Shown: positions 33,909 to 47,162, counted from the first letter of the stretch. The stretch is DNA of 64,000 bases from Alteromonadaceae bacterium XY-R5 (GCA_001660395.1 LXWE01000001.1:372001-436000), one strand, 5' to 3'. Made by a program: numbers and translations. Notes: a model not told the origin generated them from the letters alone.

Positions 33909-34840
33909 CCCACTCTTTTTGGGTCATCCTGCCACTAGTAGCAGGCTATCTGGCTGATTTACGTTTAGCCGACCCGGAACACTGGCCGCACCCTATTCGC
34001 GCCTTTGGCTGGCTGGTCAGTCAGACGGAGAAACGTCTGAATCAAGGTGGGGGGCGTTTATTCAAAGGTCTGCTAGCCACGATAACGTTGATATTTTTGG
34101 TTTATTTTGCCTGTGTTGGCCTGCGCGAAATACTGACAGGCCTGCATCCAATGCTGGCGCTTGGGTTTGATGCCCTGCTGGTATTCTGGGGCATCGCCAA
34201 TCAGGGCCTGATTCGTGAAGTCCGACAGGTATTTGTGGCATTGCAGCAAGGACTGGAAAACGGCAGAAAACAACTTAGCCGCATTGTCGGGCGTGATACC
34301 TCCGCTCTGACGCCTCATCAGATCCAAACAGCTGCCCTGGAATCTTTATCCGAAAATCTGAGTGATGGCAGCATTGCCCCATTATTTTTCTACGGCCTGT
34401 TAGGTAGCCCCGGCATCATGGCTTACAAGATGATTAACACGCTGGATTCCATGTGGGGATACAGAAATGAGCGATTTGAGCAATTTGGTAAAGGTGCCGC
34501 TCGTATCGACGATATTGCTAATTTCATCCCTGCTCGTTTAACCGCCCTGCTGATGGCCTTTACCAGCTTAAGCTGGAGAAGCCTTCGCTTTAGCTGGCGT
34601 TATGGCCGTGCCCATAAAAGTCCAAACTCAGGTTATCCCGAGGCCGCACTCGCTGGCGTATTAGACTGCCGATTTGGCGGTCCGAACATCTATCATGGCC
34701 AAATAGTAGATAAACCATACATTGGCGAGCAAGAGCGGGTGTTTCAACCCAATGATTTACGCTGCGCACTCAGACTTAATCACAAAGTCACTTTGACTAT
34801 GCTGGTAATCACTTGTGTGATGCAGCTCTTACAGTTCTAG
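33899..34840 (+). CDS. cbiB: Adenosylcobinamide-phosphate synthase CbiB
   Basis: CbiB attaches aminopropanol (or its phosphate) to adenosylcobyric acid at the inner membrane. The 313 residues have several hydrophobic segments and the CbiB signatures PIRAFGWLVS, ALESLSENLSDGSIAPLFFYGLLG and AYKMINTLDSMWGYRN. The start overlaps the preceding gene by 10 bases, showing translational coupling. No cobU, cobS or cobT genes are next to it, so the rest of the pathway must lie elsewhere. Confidence 0.92.
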   Translation: MAITHSFWVILPLVAGYLADLRLADPEHWPHPIRAFGWLVSQTEKRLNQGGGRLFKGLLATITLIFLVYFACVGLREILTGLHPMLALGFDALLVFWGIANQGLIREVRQVFVALQQGLENGRKQLSRIVGRDTSALTPHQIQTAALESLSENLSDGSIAPLFFYGLLGSPGIMAYKMINTLDSMWGYRNERFEQFGKGAARIDDIANFIPARLTALLMAFTSLSWRSLRFSWRYGRAHKSPNSGYPEAALAGVLDCRFGGPNIYHGQIVDKPYIGEQERVFQPNDLRCALRLNHKVTLTMLVITCVMQLLQF

Positions 34841-34843
34841 CTT

Positions 34844-35386
34844 ATGCGTGTTGTAATCACAGGTGGTCCGGGTAGCGGCAAGACCAGTTTGCTGAATGCT
34901 CTGGCCAAACAGGGACTGACAACAGTAGCGGAAATTAACCGACCACTGATTGTCACCCAACAAACCATGGCAAATCCGGCTTTACCCTGGCATAACACCG
35001 CGCAATTTGTGAAACTTGCTGCCGATTTAATGCAACTCGTCTGGCAACGGCCTCCCGCACCTCTGAGCGTGTATGACCGCGGTATACCCGATCTATATGC
35101 CTATTTATATCTCGCCGATTTTCCCATCCCAGACTGGTTAACCACACTGGCGAATCACTGTCGATATCATCGGTTTGTGTTCTGGTGTCCGCCCTGGCCC
35201 GAAATATTCAAACAGGACCCTGAACGCCAGCAAAGCCTGTCTGACGCCATACAACTGGGTTTGCATACCCGTGAGGTGTACCTATCTTTGGGCTATCAAG
35301 TTATTGATATTCCAAAAATATCGCCAGCCTCCAGAGCCTGCTGGCTATTACAGCAACTCAGGCAGCCTGTTCCACACCCAGTCTAA
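34844..35386 (+). CDS. P-loop NTPase, kinase-like (AAA_28 type), in cobalamin cluster
   Basis: This 180-residue soluble protein has an N-terminal P-loop GGPGSGKTS (7-15), a DRG motif (78-80) in LSVYDRGIPDLYAYLYLADFP as in small-molecule kinases, and FVFWCPPWPEIFKQDPERQ, a lid-like segment with basic residues. It resembles the predicted ATPase family called AAA_28. It starts 3 bases after cbiB, so it is the third gene of the unit. Its substrate is not shown by sequence. A kinase is needed to make L-threonine phosphate for the first enzyme of this cluster, so that role is an attractive but unproven guess. Confidence 0.72.
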   Translation: MRVVITGGPGSGKTSLLNALAKQGLTTVAEINRPLIVTQQTMANPALPWHNTAQFVKLAADLMQLVWQRPPAPLSVYDRGIPDLYAYLYLADFPIPDWLTTLANHCRYHRFVFWCPPWPEIFKQDPERQQSLSDAIQLGLHTREVYLSLGYQVIDIPKISPASRACWLLQQLRQPVPHPV

Positions 35387-35736
35387 TTAATGAATCTCAC
35401 TCATAAGTGGGATGACTGTTCAGGGATTAATCCCTTATCTTCTCTCACGTAAACTCCTCAGGGTATGCAGCCTTGTCGTCGGTTCCTCATCCCCTGACCC
35501 AAAGATCGTTCAGCGTTCTGATCTTATTGCCCTGATATCACCACATGAGTTGAATTTTAACGAGGACACCACCATATATACATACATTCAAAAATGTTTT
35601 CTTTAAATGAGGTAATGATTCCAAAATATTACAAATAAAACGAACTTTACAAGCCAATTAATGCAATTTAAATCCTTAAAAATAGAAATTAAAATTCAAT
35701 CCACTCAACATACATTCACTTTATTAGGAACATACA
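35387..35736. other. Intergenic region before the PagL-like gene
   Basis: I find no convincing gene here. It contains a perfect 14-bp palindrome AGGGATTAATCCCT at 35422-35435 and, from about 35590, a very AT-rich stretch leading to the PagL-like start, whose ribosome-binding site is AGGA. Confidence 0.5.
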
Positions 35737-36279
35737 ATGAGAAAGATATTTCTACTCAGCATAGTGCTAGGTTTACTTAACCTAAGCAGTTTTACGGCAT
35801 CTGCCGCTCAGGGGGTAGCCGTCGATATCCTCGATGGTGAGGGCGATCTCCTCGGTCTACGCCTGGCTTACCGCCCCCTTTATACCAAAATCGACCAGTT
35901 CGAATGGTTAGGCGATCTCGATCTGTATTGGGAAATGAGCGTAAACTTCTGGGAATACGGTAAAGACAACCATCACGATACCAACCTGGCGATCGCCCTT
36001 TCCCCCGTCTTCAGTAAACAATTTGCCACTCTCTATAATCGCTATCCGATCAAATGGGAGTTTGGAATTGGGGTATCGCTGGTGGATGACACCCGTTTTG
36101 CTGGCAAAGACATTGGTTCGCACTATCAGTTTGAAGACCGACTAGGGGTACTAATGGAATTTGGTCAACATAATGAACAGTCTGTTGCGGTGCGCTATAT
36201 GCACTATTCCAATGGTGGGTTGAACGATCATAACCCGGGAATGGACTTCTTAAACTTCGCATATGCGGCTCGTTTTTAG
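35737..36279 (+). CDS. PagL-like lipid A 3-O-deacylase
   Basis: PagL is an outer-membrane beta-barrel that removes the 3-O acyl chain of lipid A. This 180-residue protein has a signal peptide (LLSIVLGLLNLSSFTASA), alternating beta strands and a terminal aromatic residue (AYAARF). The active-site region reads RYMHYSNGGLNDHNPGMDF: His156 and Ser158 are in place, but the third catalytic residue, Glu in Pseudomonas PagL, is Asp170 at the exact spacing. It may be active with Asp or may have changed function. It is transcribed alone. Confidence 0.8.
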   Translation: MRKIFLLSIVLGLLNLSSFTASAAQGVAVDILDGEGDLLGLRLAYRPLYTKIDQFEWLGDLDLYWEMSVNFWEYGKDNHHDTNLAIALSPVFSKQFATLYNRYPIKWEFGIGVSLVDDTRFAGKDIGSHYQFEDRLGVLMEFGQHNEQSVAVRYMHYSNGGLNDHNPGMDFLNFAYAARF

Positions 36280-36389
36280 GGGGTTACTGACTCACTGGTC
36301 AGGAAAAATGGATTTAATCGCCTCTGAGCATCCCTTTTAGCTCTGGGGTCATTTATAATGTGCAGCAACTAATTGAGAAGTAGCACATT

Positions 36390-37655
36390 ATGTTTGAACA
36401 ACTGGAACTTGACGACGAGCTATGTCGTGCCGTGGCAGAGTTGGGCTATAAACGCCCCACGGGCATTCAGGAACTTGCCATCCCTGCTGCGCTAGACGGT
36501 CGCGACGTATTAGCCTCTGCGCCAACCGGAACTGGTAAAACTGCAGCATTTTTGCTGCCAGCCTGTCAGTTTTTATTAGACAACCCACGTCAACAGCCGG
36601 GTAATACCCGCGTTCTGGTGTTAACCCCTACCCGCGAGTTGGCGTTGCAGGTATATGAGCAGGCCAAAGCTATCTGCCAGTTTACCCGTTTAACTTGCGG
36701 TGTAATCACGGGCGGCATTAACTACGGCACAGATCACGAGTTGCTGGAACAAAACCTCGATGTGCTGGTAGCTACTCCTGGACGTTTATTCGAACACATC
36801 GAGAAAGAAGTCTTCGATTGCCGGGAAATCGAATGTCTGATTCTGGATGAAGCCGACCGCATGCTCGACATGGGCTTCGGTGCCGTCGTTAATCAAATCG
36901 CTGGTGAAGCTCGCTGGCGCAAACAAACCCTGTTGTTTTCGGCGACTCTGGAAGGCTCAGGCGTAGTCCGTTTTGCCAAGGACATTCTAAACGAACCTGT
37001 GCTGGTAGAAGCTGAAGCCACCCGCAGTGAGCAAGGTAAAATCCATCAGTGGATCCACATGTGCGATGACGTTGCACATAAATATGCCCAGCTTAAACAC
37101 ATACTGACTCAGCAAGCCTCCAGCGCCATAGTGTTTGTCAAAACCCGCGAGCGCTTAAGCCAATTGAAAGATAAATTACTCTCAGATGGGATCGAGGTTT
37201 GCTGGCTGCAGGGAGAAATGCCGCAAGATAAACGTAACGCCACCATGGCCCGTTTCCGTGCAGGCGAAGTGAAGATTTTGATTGCCACAGACGTTGCCGC
37301 ACGCGGTATCGATGTGCCCAACGTAAGCCATGTGGTTAACTATGATATGCCGCGTACCGCTGATGTATACGTACACCGCATTGGTCGCACGGGACGTGCA
37401 GGCAAGAAAGGCACAGCAATATCTTTGATTGAAGCCCACGATATGTGGATGCTGCCAAAAGTAGAACGTTACGCTGAAGTGGTACTGAAACGTCGCGTGA
37501 TCGAAGGTCTGGAACCTAAGCATAAAGCAGCAAAACTGCCGATGAAAAAGCCTAAGGTGAAAAAGGACAAAAAGGCTAAAAAAGCCAAGGCCAAAAAGAT
37601 CGCGAAAAAAGCCGTGAAAAAGGCCACAAAGAGCACGCCTAAAGCGGCTGATTAA
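36390..37655 (+). CDS. srmB: DEAD-box RNA helicase SrmB
   Basis: SrmB helps early assembly of the large ribosomal subunit. The 421 residues show the Q motif (GYKRPTGIQELAIPAAL), Walker A APTGTGKT (44-51), PTRELALQV, TPGR, LDEADRMLDMGF, SAT, the helicase C motifs (TDVAARGIDVPNVSHVVNYD, HRIGRTGRAG) and a Lys/Ala-rich basic tail from about 380. GEARWRKQTLLFSATLEG and IHQW match E. coli SrmB specifically. The gene ends at an intrinsic terminator. Confidence 0.94.
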   Translation: MFEQLELDDELCRAVAELGYKRPTGIQELAIPAALDGRDVLASAPTGTGKTAAFLLPACQFLLDNPRQQPGNTRVLVLTPTRELALQVYEQAKAICQFTRLTCGVITGGINYGTDHELLEQNLDVLVATPGRLFEHIEKEVFDCREIECLILDEADRMLDMGFGAVVNQIAGEARWRKQTLLFSATLEGSGVVRFAKDILNEPVLVEAEATRSEQGKIHQWIHMCDDVAHKYAQLKHILTQQASSAIVFVKTRERLSQLKDKLLSDGIEVCWLQGEMPQDKRNATMARFRAGEVKILIATDVAARGIDVPNVSHVVNYDMPRTADVYVHRIGRTGRAGKKGTAISLIEAHDMWMLPKVERYAEVVLKRRVIEGLEPKHKAAKLPMKKPKVKKDKKAKKAKAKKIAKKAVKKATKSTPKAAD

Positions 37656-37688
37656 CTCTTCATTTGACAACATTAAATGAACAAAAAT

Positions 37689-37713
37689 AAAAAGGGCCAA
37701 TAGGCCCTTTTTT
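37689..37713 (+). terminator. Intrinsic terminator after srmB
   Basis: AAAAAGGGCC (37689-37698) pairs with GGCCCTTTTT after an AATA loop and runs into T's to 37713. It lies in the gap between convergent srmB and chemoreceptor genes. Confidence 0.88.
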
Positions 37714-37775
37714 CATACAACAAAAACAGTTTGAGTTAGTTAACTTGCCATCCCTTTGATGAGCAAAACGCGTTT

Positions 37776-38852
37776 TTAAGCTTCAGCTAACTCGTCTAAC
37801 AAACGAATCACTTTCTCACTGGCGCGTTCCATTTTCTGTAATTGTGCCAGCGCCGCCATTTTATCGCCCTGATGATACAAGCGCAGTGCTTCTGCCCCGG
37901 CTTTATGCACTTCCTGATGCGGCATGTCTAATTGTTTAAAGGCCGGAACACTGCCTAGTTTCTGTCTGCCATCACCACGATACCAGGTGCCTAAACGACA
38001 GCTTTGATGATCACTGATACTGTCACGGCTTTGGTTTTGCACCTTATCGTAAACATCGGCTTTAAATACGATGTGGTCCAGTTCCACCATCTGGATAAAG
38101 GAACGATGAGCAGCACTGTCGATGGTATCTTTCATCGAATTACTGTGACTCACCAGCTCTTTATAGTGGCTGTTCAGGGTATCTACCCCTGTGCCCAGCT
38201 TCTGGTTGTCGGCCTGAATTTCTGAAACGGAATCTACCGCTTCGCGGGTAGCCTGAATAATAGTGCCCACCAACTCTGCCACTTCACTGGCAGATTTATT
38301 GGTTTCATTCGCCAGTGCCCGTACTTCATCCGCAACCACACTAAAACCACGACCGGCATCACCGGCCCGGGCGGCTTCGATAGCTGCATTCAAGGCAAGT
38401 AAGTTAGTCTGGTCGGAAATACTGGTGATCGTCGATACAAACCGGTTGATGTTGTCTGCCGTAGCAGCCAACCCGCCAATACTGCGACTCATGGCATCCA
38501 TTTTTACGCTCAAGGTATTGGTATGCACCAAAATCGCTTGGAGTGCATCTCGGGATTGTTCGAACAATTGATGAATATCTTCAATTTTGTGGCTCTCGCC
38601 GGAGATATGCTCAAACTCGTCCACAACGGTTTTGCGGATCCCGTCCATTTGACGCAGGGCTTCGATCACACAATCGTTTAATTCTTGCTGGAAGGCGATC
38701 GTCAGGTCAGCGGCTTTATCTTTTTGCTGCTGGCGAAGCTGAGCATTCTCTTGCTCTAATCCGTTCACCTTAACTTTTAGCGCTGCAATTTCTTCAATCA
38801 GTTGCTGATTTTCTAACGAAGTTTTTTCGTACCGGGAAGACAGTACAAACAT
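37776..38852 (-). CDS. Soluble methyl-accepting chemotaxis protein with C-terminal zinc-binding (CZB) domain
   Basis: This chemoreceptor signals to CheA/CheW from the cytoplasm. From the ATG at 38852 (GGAAAACG upstream) it is 358 residues. The N-terminus is a coiled coil with no membrane segment ([17 protein letters not shown]); then comes the signalling hairpin with the tip [35 protein letters not shown]. The C-terminal CZB domain has [23 protein letters not shown] and HQEVHKAG, which supply the His/Cys zinc ligands. CZB receptors sense zinc or oxidants such as hypochlorous acid. It lies downstream of the thi operon terminator and is transcribed separately. Confidence 0.92.
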   Translation of the reverse strand: MFVLSSRYEKTSLENQQLIEEIAALKVKVNGLEQENAQLRQQQKDKAADLTIAFQQELNDCVIEALRQMDGIRKTVVDEFEHISGESHKIEDIHQLFEQSRDALQAILVHTNTLSVKMDAMSRSIGGLAATADNINRFVSTITSISDQTNLLALNAAIEAARAGDAGRGFSVVADEVRALANETNKSASEVAELVGTIIQATREAVDSVSEIQADNQKLGTGVDTLNSHYKELVSHSNSMKDTIDSAAHRSFIQMVELDHIVFKADVYDKVQNQSRDSISDHQSCRLGTWYRGDGRQKLGSVPAFKQLDMPHQEVHKAGAEALRLYHQGDKMAALAQLQKMERASEKVIRLLDELAEA

Positions 38853-38937
38853 AACGTTTTCCTTACGCTTTCTTGTTATGGGCAACAATGTATCAGAGCA
38901 TTGCTTGTACGCCTAGTCACCTTTGGTCTAAGCCTCT

Positions 38938-38975
38938 GAAAAAAGCGAAAAAGCAGTAAGTAATGACTTACTGCT
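38938..38975 (-). terminator. Intrinsic terminator of the thi operon
   Basis: AGCAGTAAGT (38952-38961) and ACTTACTGCT (38966-38975) form a 10-bp stem with a 4-base loop; on the minus strand it is followed by TTTTTCGCTTTT. Confidence 0.82.
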
Positions 38976-39015
38976 AAACAAAAAACCTGTTGCTCATACC
39001 TTCATCTGAGCGGAT

Positions 39016-40146
39016 TCACTGACTGGCGTACCCGGGTTGCCAGTCTTTCCATACTGGTTGTAATCCTTGCTCCATTAACGCTTGAGTGATTTGGCTGACA
39101 CTGCGCTTATCTTCGGTGGCAAACTGCTCCAGTGCCGTTTGCACATGAATATCGCCGCTAGCATAACCGCCCGGCTGGGTACGGGATTCGGCGCTCATGG
39201 TGGTAATGCCCAGTTTTGCCAGCTGATCACGAAAGGCGGGGGATTCGCGGGTAGACAGGCTAAGCTCCAGCTCTGGGTCAAACAAACGCCAAGCACAAAT
39301 CAGTTGTACAAGCTCGCGATCGCTGATGGCCTGAATCTGCTCCAGTCCACCTGCACAGGGGCGCAAGCGCGGAAAGCCAACCGAATAGCGGCTGCGCCAA
39401 TAATGCTTTTGCAGGTAACGCAAATGCATGGCCATCATCACCGAATCCGTGCGCCAGTCGGCCAGCCCCAGCAACACGCCTAAACCGATTTTATCTATGC
39501 CCGCCCTGCCCAGTCTGTCGGGCGTTTCTAGCCGAAAGGCAAAATCCTGTTTGTTACCTTTAAGATGATGCTGGGCATAGCTGGCAGGATGATACGTCTC
39601 CTGATACACCAGCACGCTATCTAGTCCCAATTGGTTTAGCTCAGCATATTCGGCCTGGGATAAAGGCTGCACCTCCATGCCTAAATGGGCGAAGTGGCCT
39701 TTAATCTTAGGTAGCGCCTGACGAAAATAGTCCATGCCTACCTTGGTTTTATGCTCACCAGTGACCAGCAAAATATGTTCAAAGCCCAGCTGCTTAATGG
39801 CCACACATTCCTGCTCGATTTCATCCAGACTCAGGGTTTTACGTTTGATGGCATTACTCATGGAAAAACCACAGTAAGTGCAATCATTAGCGCACAAGTT
39901 AGACAAATATAAAGGCACAAACAACTGCATGGCATGGCCGAAACGCTGGCGCGTTAAGGCATAGGCCTGCTGCGCCATTGGCTCAAGATAAGGAGCGGCG
40001 GCAGGCGAAATCAGGGCGATAAAATCCTCAATTGTGCGCTTTGGATTCGCTAATGCCCGCTCCACATCTGCCGCCTTTATTTTGCCAAACCCCAGATGAA
40101 TATCGTCCCACAACAAAGGCTCAAACGGCGCATTGAAACCACTCAT
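39016..40146 (-). CDS. thiH: 2-iminoacetate synthase ThiH
   Basis: ThiH is a radical-SAM lyase that cleaves tyrosine to dehydroglycine for the thiazole ring, as in E. coli-type anaerobe-capable pathways. The 376 residues contain the CxxxCxxC cluster motif ([12 protein letters not shown]) and the [12 protein letters not shown] lead-in, with [14 protein letters not shown] and [13 protein letters not shown] as family marks. It is the last gene of the thi operon and overlaps thiG by 4 bases. With ThiH here and no thiO, the thiazole nitrogen should come from tyrosine, not glycine oxidase. Confidence 0.97.
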   Translation of the reverse strand: MSGFNAPFEPLLWDDIHLGFGKIKAADVERALANPKRTIEDFIALISPAAAPYLEPMAQQAYALTRQRFGHAMQLFVPLYLSNLCANDCTYCGFSMSNAIKRKTLSLDEIEQECVAIKQLGFEHILLVTGEHKTKVGMDYFRQALPKIKGHFAHLGMEVQPLSQAEYAELNQLGLDSVLVYQETYHPASYAQHHLKGNKQDFAFRLETPDRLGRAGIDKIGLGVLLGLADWRTDSVMMAMHLRYLQKHYWRSRYSVGFPRLRPCAGGLEQIQAISDRELVQLICAWRLFDPELELSLSTRESPAFRDQLAKLGITTMSAESRTQPGGYASGDIHVQTALEQFATEDKRSVSQITQALMEQGLQPVWKDWQPGYASQ

Positions 40147-40922
40147 GTTAAAAACGCCGTTAACGGGCTCGACGCCACGGCATGGACCTGACCCGATGCC
40201 TGAGGTAACCCCGCTTCAAACGCCTCGCGCCCAGCGATAACCGCTTTGGCAAAAGCAGCAGCCATGGCTGGCGGATTGGCTGTACTGGCAATGGCGGTAT
40301 TCACCAGCACGGCATCGGCACCCATTTCCATCGCCGCAGCGGCGTGGCTGGGTGCACCTATGCCTGCATCTATGACCACAGGCACCCGCGCCTGCTCGAT
40401 AATAATACGCAGAAAATCTTTCGCCACTAAGCCCAGATTCGAGCCGATAGGCGCTGCCAGTGGCATCACCGCCGCACAGCCCACTTCCTGTAAACGTACG
40501 CACAAAACAGGATCAGCACCGCAATAAGGCAGCACCACAAACCCGTCTTTCACCAGTTGCTCCGCGGCCTTTAAGGTTTCGATGGGATCCGGCAGCAAAT
40601 AGCGCTGCTCCGGGTGAATCTCCAGTTTTAGCCAACTCGTGCCTGTGGCTTCGCGGGCCAGATGGGCGGCCATAATGGCCTCCTCGGCGGTTTTCGCCCC
40701 GGAAGTATTGGGTAATAAACTTACACCCAATTCAATTAAGGGTACGAACAGGTTATCGGCCTCGCGTTTGTCTGCGTGGCCAAACTGCATACGCTTTAAC
40801 GCCAGGGTGACTAACTCTGAACCACTGGCTTGAATAGCCGCCTGCATTAGCGTTGGACTGGCGAATTTGCCAGTGCCCATCAGCAAACGGCTGTGAAAGG
40901 TTTTATCGGCAATGGTCAGCAT
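40143..40922 (-). CDS. thiG: Thiazole synthase ThiG
   Basis: ThiG builds the thiazole phosphate from deoxyxylulose phosphate, dehydroglycine and ThiS thiocarboxylate. The 259-residue TIM barrel starts at the ATG at 40922 ([20 protein letters not shown]). Motifs include [23 protein letters not shown] with the Schiff-base lysine, and [32 protein letters not shown], the phosphate-binding end. It lies one base after thiS and overlaps thiH. Confidence 0.97.
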   Translation of the reverse strand: MLTIADKTFHSRLLMGTGKFASPTLMQAAIQASGSELVTLALKRMQFGHADKREADNLFVPLIELGVSLLPNTSGAKTAEEAIMAAHLAREATGTSWLKLEIHPEQRYLLPDPIETLKAAEQLVKDGFVVLPYCGADPVLCVRLQEVGCAAVMPLAAPIGSNLGLVAKDFLRIIIEQARVPVVIDAGIGAPSHAAAAMEMGADAVLVNTAIASTANPPAMAAAFAKAVIAGREAFEAGLPQASGQVHAVASSPLTAFLT

Positions 40923-40923
40923 C

Positions 40924-41124
40924 TCAACCTCCTGCAACCACGTTAAACAGCACCACTTTGTCATCGGCTTTAAGCACTGTGTCTGGCCACAAGCGCTTGG
41001 CCACCACGTTACCGTTTAGAGCTAATGCCACGCCATCAGGCTTGGCATTAAGCAGCGCCAACAACTCAGTGACACTAGAGTCGACTGCAATTTCGCGGGG
41101 TTCATCGTTAAGCCAAATCTGCAT
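40924..41124 (-). CDS. thiS: Sulfur carrier protein ThiS
   Basis: ThiS is a ubiquitin-fold protein whose C-terminal Gly-Gly is adenylated by ThiF and turned into a thiocarboxylate. The 66 residues ([17 protein letters not shown] at the start, FNVVAGG at the end) include the required terminal GG. The ATG at 41124 lies inside the end of thiF, so translation is coupled. Confidence 0.96.
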   Translation of the reverse strand: MQIWLNDEPREIAVDSSVTELLALLNAKPDGVALALNGNVVAKRLWPDTVLKADDKVVLFNVVAGG

Positions 41125-41861
41125 TTTTACCTCCACAGACAGCACAAGTTGGATCAGGGTTAAGATTCAGGGTTTGCCAGCAAAGGCTTTTACCATCAAA
41201 CAAATGCAACTGGCCAAAGGTAACCTTTGCATAGCCCGTCAGATATTTAAGGGCTTCTAAAGCCTGCATCAGCCCCATCATGGCCACCACTGGCCCTAAT
41301 ACGCCCTGACTGTTGCAGACACTCGCCGCCACTTGTTCTTCCCCATACAAACAACAATAACAGCCGCCGTTTTGCTTGGGGTTAATCGCAATAAACTGGC
41401 CGCTGTGGCCAATGGCGGCGGCGCTGAGCAGCACTTTGCTTTGCTGATAACAAGCCTGATTAATCGCCTGTCGTGAGTGCAGATTGTCGGTGCAATCCAG
41501 CACCACATCAGCGCCACGGAGCAATTCAGGTAGGTTGTCTGCATTGGCTTGTTGTGGGCAGGCCAGCACTTCACACAAAGGATTCAGGGCGTTCAGTGCA
41601 TGTTTCGCCACCTCAACTTTCAACTGCCCCACATCCTCGGTGCGAAACAAAGTTTGGCGACTGAGATTACTCAAAGACACATAATCGTTATCCACCAGCA
41701 CTAAATTACCTGCGCCAGCAGCACATAAGTACTGGGCAGCAATTTGCCCCAAACCGCCCAGACCAATCATCACTATCTGTGACTGACTAAGCTTCACCTG
41801 CCCGGCTTCGTCCCAGTCAGCTAACAGCATTTGCGGCGCATAGCGCAGCAGCACCTGTTGC

Positions 41862-41869
<8 letters not shown>
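41108..41869 (-). CDS. thiF: Sulfur carrier protein ThiS adenylyltransferase ThiF
   Basis: ThiF activates the ThiS C-terminus with ATP. The 253-residue E1-like protein starts MFEQQVLLRYAPQMLL and has the nucleotide loop IGLGGLGQIAAQYL, DNDYVSLSNLSRQ and LDCTDN. Two CxxC pairs (CYCC and CAVC near the end) bind zinc. The gene overlaps thiS at its end and thiDE at its start (start at 41869 inside the end of thiDE). Confidence 0.95.
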
Positions 41870-45372
<3,503 letters not shown>

Positions 45373-45459
45373 TTAGCAGCTACTAAGCATCCTTTAAGAC
45401 ACCAAATCGCTTTAACTAACAACACCATAGGCATGACGCCAGGGTTTACACATTGCTAC

Positions 45460-45566
45460 CTTGTTCCCTTCGCAGGTATTAGCCTGATCAGGTTCAACGG
45501 ATCCCACTTACGTGGTCTCAGCTCGTTTTAGCCTTAAAAAACAAGACGAAAACTGAGCACTCCGAC
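45460..45566 (-). promoter_or_regulatory. TPP riboswitch (THI element)
   Basis: On the minus strand the leader reads CGGAGTGC (near 45559-45566), then GCTGAGACC, then TTGAACCTGATCAGG, TAATACCTGCGAAGGGAA and AGGT. These are the conserved blocks of the thiamin pyrophosphate aptamer in order. It lies about 170 bases upstream of thiC. A GCTGC-TAACG-GCAGC hairpin between aptamer and start may be part of the switch; the mechanism (termination or ribosome-site hiding) is not clear. Confidence 0.95.
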
Positions 45567-45580
45567 AAGAAGTTGGCAGC

Positions 45581-45610
45581 AGTATAAACAGGGATGAGAA
45601 AAAAACGCAA
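45581..45610 (-). promoter_or_regulatory. Putative thi operon promoter
   Basis: On the minus strand TTGCGT (45605-45610) and TATACT (45581-45586) are spaced by 18 bases and lie just upstream of the TPP aptamer. I see no gene in the rest of the 45292-45796 gap. Confidence 0.6.
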
Positions 45611-45796
45611 CAGCGGGCGGATGAGAATGTGACGTGAGTGGGCAAATAGCAAAGGCAACGTCTGTTTTTAGTCAAAAGCGGAAGTTCTTGCTCAATATTG
45701 ACTCCCCTTATCAGGCTGTAATATTTCTAGATAATTAGTGGCGATTGATTGTTAACAGCCTGTTGCCATAGGTACAAGTCTGATTGTCTAAACCAA

Positions 45797-47161
45797 TTAC
45801 CCAATTGCAACCTTAGTTTCTGCAAACCGAAGTTTTGTTTGCCGTGGGGAAGCTAAGAAGTACGCCAGTGTTAGCGGCCCCAACCGTCCCATAAACATCA
45901 ACAGGACGATGATCAGCTCACCCACTGGAGAAAGTTCTCCCGTGAGTCCCCTAGATAATCCGACCGTGCCTAAAGCAGATACCGCTTCAAATACGATATC
46001 TAAAAGAGGGGCTTTCTCTGTAATTAACAATACGAAGATCGCTAACCAAGTAACTACTGCGGAAATCATGGTTAGAGCTAAGGCTTTATTAATGCTCTCT
46101 TTAGATATTTCTCTTTTAAACACATAGACTTGCTCATCTCTCCTTAGATATGCATAAGTAGAAAGAATAAGCACAGCGAATGTGACAACTTTAATGCCAC
46201 TGGCAGTACTCATTGAACCACCACCGATAAACATAAGTAGCAACATGATGGCAGTAGAGGCATCTTCAAGTTGGTCAATAGCCAATGTGTTAAACCCTGC
46301 GGTTCTAGGTGTTACCGCCTGAAACCAAGAGGCTAACCATTTCCCAGTTTCTGTCAACGGTGCCAGCGTATTTGGATTATCATGTTCTATCAAATAGATA
46401 GCAATCAGGGCTATTGCATTAATAACAAAGGTCCCGACTATCATCACGCGACTGTACACGCTCAGTTTCGACCATCGACGTTTGCGTTTGATATCCATCC
46501 ATACAGAAAAACCGAGGCCACCGATAATAAACAAACCTGTAACGGTAAGATTGACGATTGGGTCCGCGACGTAAGGCGTTAGGCTATCGACACTCAGTGC
46601 AAAACCCGCGTTATTAAATGCACTAATGGTATAGAAAAAACCATGGAACAAGCTGGCTTGCAAACCAAGCTCCTGATGCCAGTGCCAAGCAAGGATAACT
46701 ATGCCGATCGCCTCTACTACTAAAGCGAATAGCAGCACCGATTTAGCGGTAGCTACTAAGGTTGAAGCATCGGTTTGATTAAAGGCTTCTTTAGCAATAG
46801 TTCTTTCAAAAATGCCAACCTTGCCACCTAACGCTATCAAAGTAACAATTGCAAAGGTCATCAGCCCCAAACCTCCCAGTTGGATCAATATCGCAATAAT
46901 CACCTGACCGAACATAGTAAACTGAGTACCGGTATCAACTACCACCAGTCCGGTTACAGTAACTGCGGACGTAGCAGTGAAAAAACTTTGCATCCAAGTA
47001 ATGGAATGTTGCGTTGCAATGGGCAATTTAAGTAATGCTGTTCCTATGAGGATTAACAGTAAAAAACCACCGCTTAGAATAACTGGCGGTGCTGCCAGCA
47101 GTTTCCTTCCTGATTTCGGTGTCCGCTCGATAAGTTTGCTGTGAGGATGCCAAAGAACCAT
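45797..47161 (-). CDS. ktrB: KtrB/TrkH-type potassium uptake membrane subunit
   Basis: This inner-membrane protein imports potassium, often with sodium. From the ATG at 47161, one base after the ktrA stop, it is 454 residues. Four pore-loop repeats are visible, each with a filter glycine: TSAVTVTGLVVVDT, SAFNNAGFAL, TPRTAGFNT and SALGTVGLSRG. The FIGGGSMSTASGIKV stretch matches the intramembrane gate of KtrB. Its length and close pairing with a one-domain KtrA point to a Ktr system rather than Trk. Confidence 0.93.
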   Translation of the reverse strand: MVLWHPHSKLIERTPKSGRKLLAAPPVILSGGFLLLILIGTALLKLPIATQHSITWMQSFFTATSAVTVTGLVVVDTGTQFTMFGQVIIAILIQLGGLGLMTFAIVTLIALGGKVGIFERTIAKEAFNQTDASTLVATAKSVLLFALVVEAIGIVILAWHWHQELGLQASLFHGFFYTISAFNNAGFALSVDSLTPYVADPIVNLTVTGLFIIGGLGFSVWMDIKRKRRWSKLSVYSRVMIVGTFVINAIALIAIYLIEHDNPNTLAPLTETGKWLASWFQAVTPRTAGFNTLAIDQLEDASTAIMLLLMFIGGGSMSTASGIKVVTFAVLILSTYAYLRRDEQVYVFKREISKESINKALALTMISAVVTWLAIFVLLITEKAPLLDIVFEAVSALGTVGLSRGLTGELSPVGELIIVLLMFMGRLGPLTLAYFLASPRQTKLRFAETKVAIG

Positions 47162-47162
47162 G

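Noticed and set aside
35412-35606. 64-codon frame upstream of the PagL-like gene
   Set aside because: No ribosome site, no recognised features, and it spans the palindrome and AT-rich leader.
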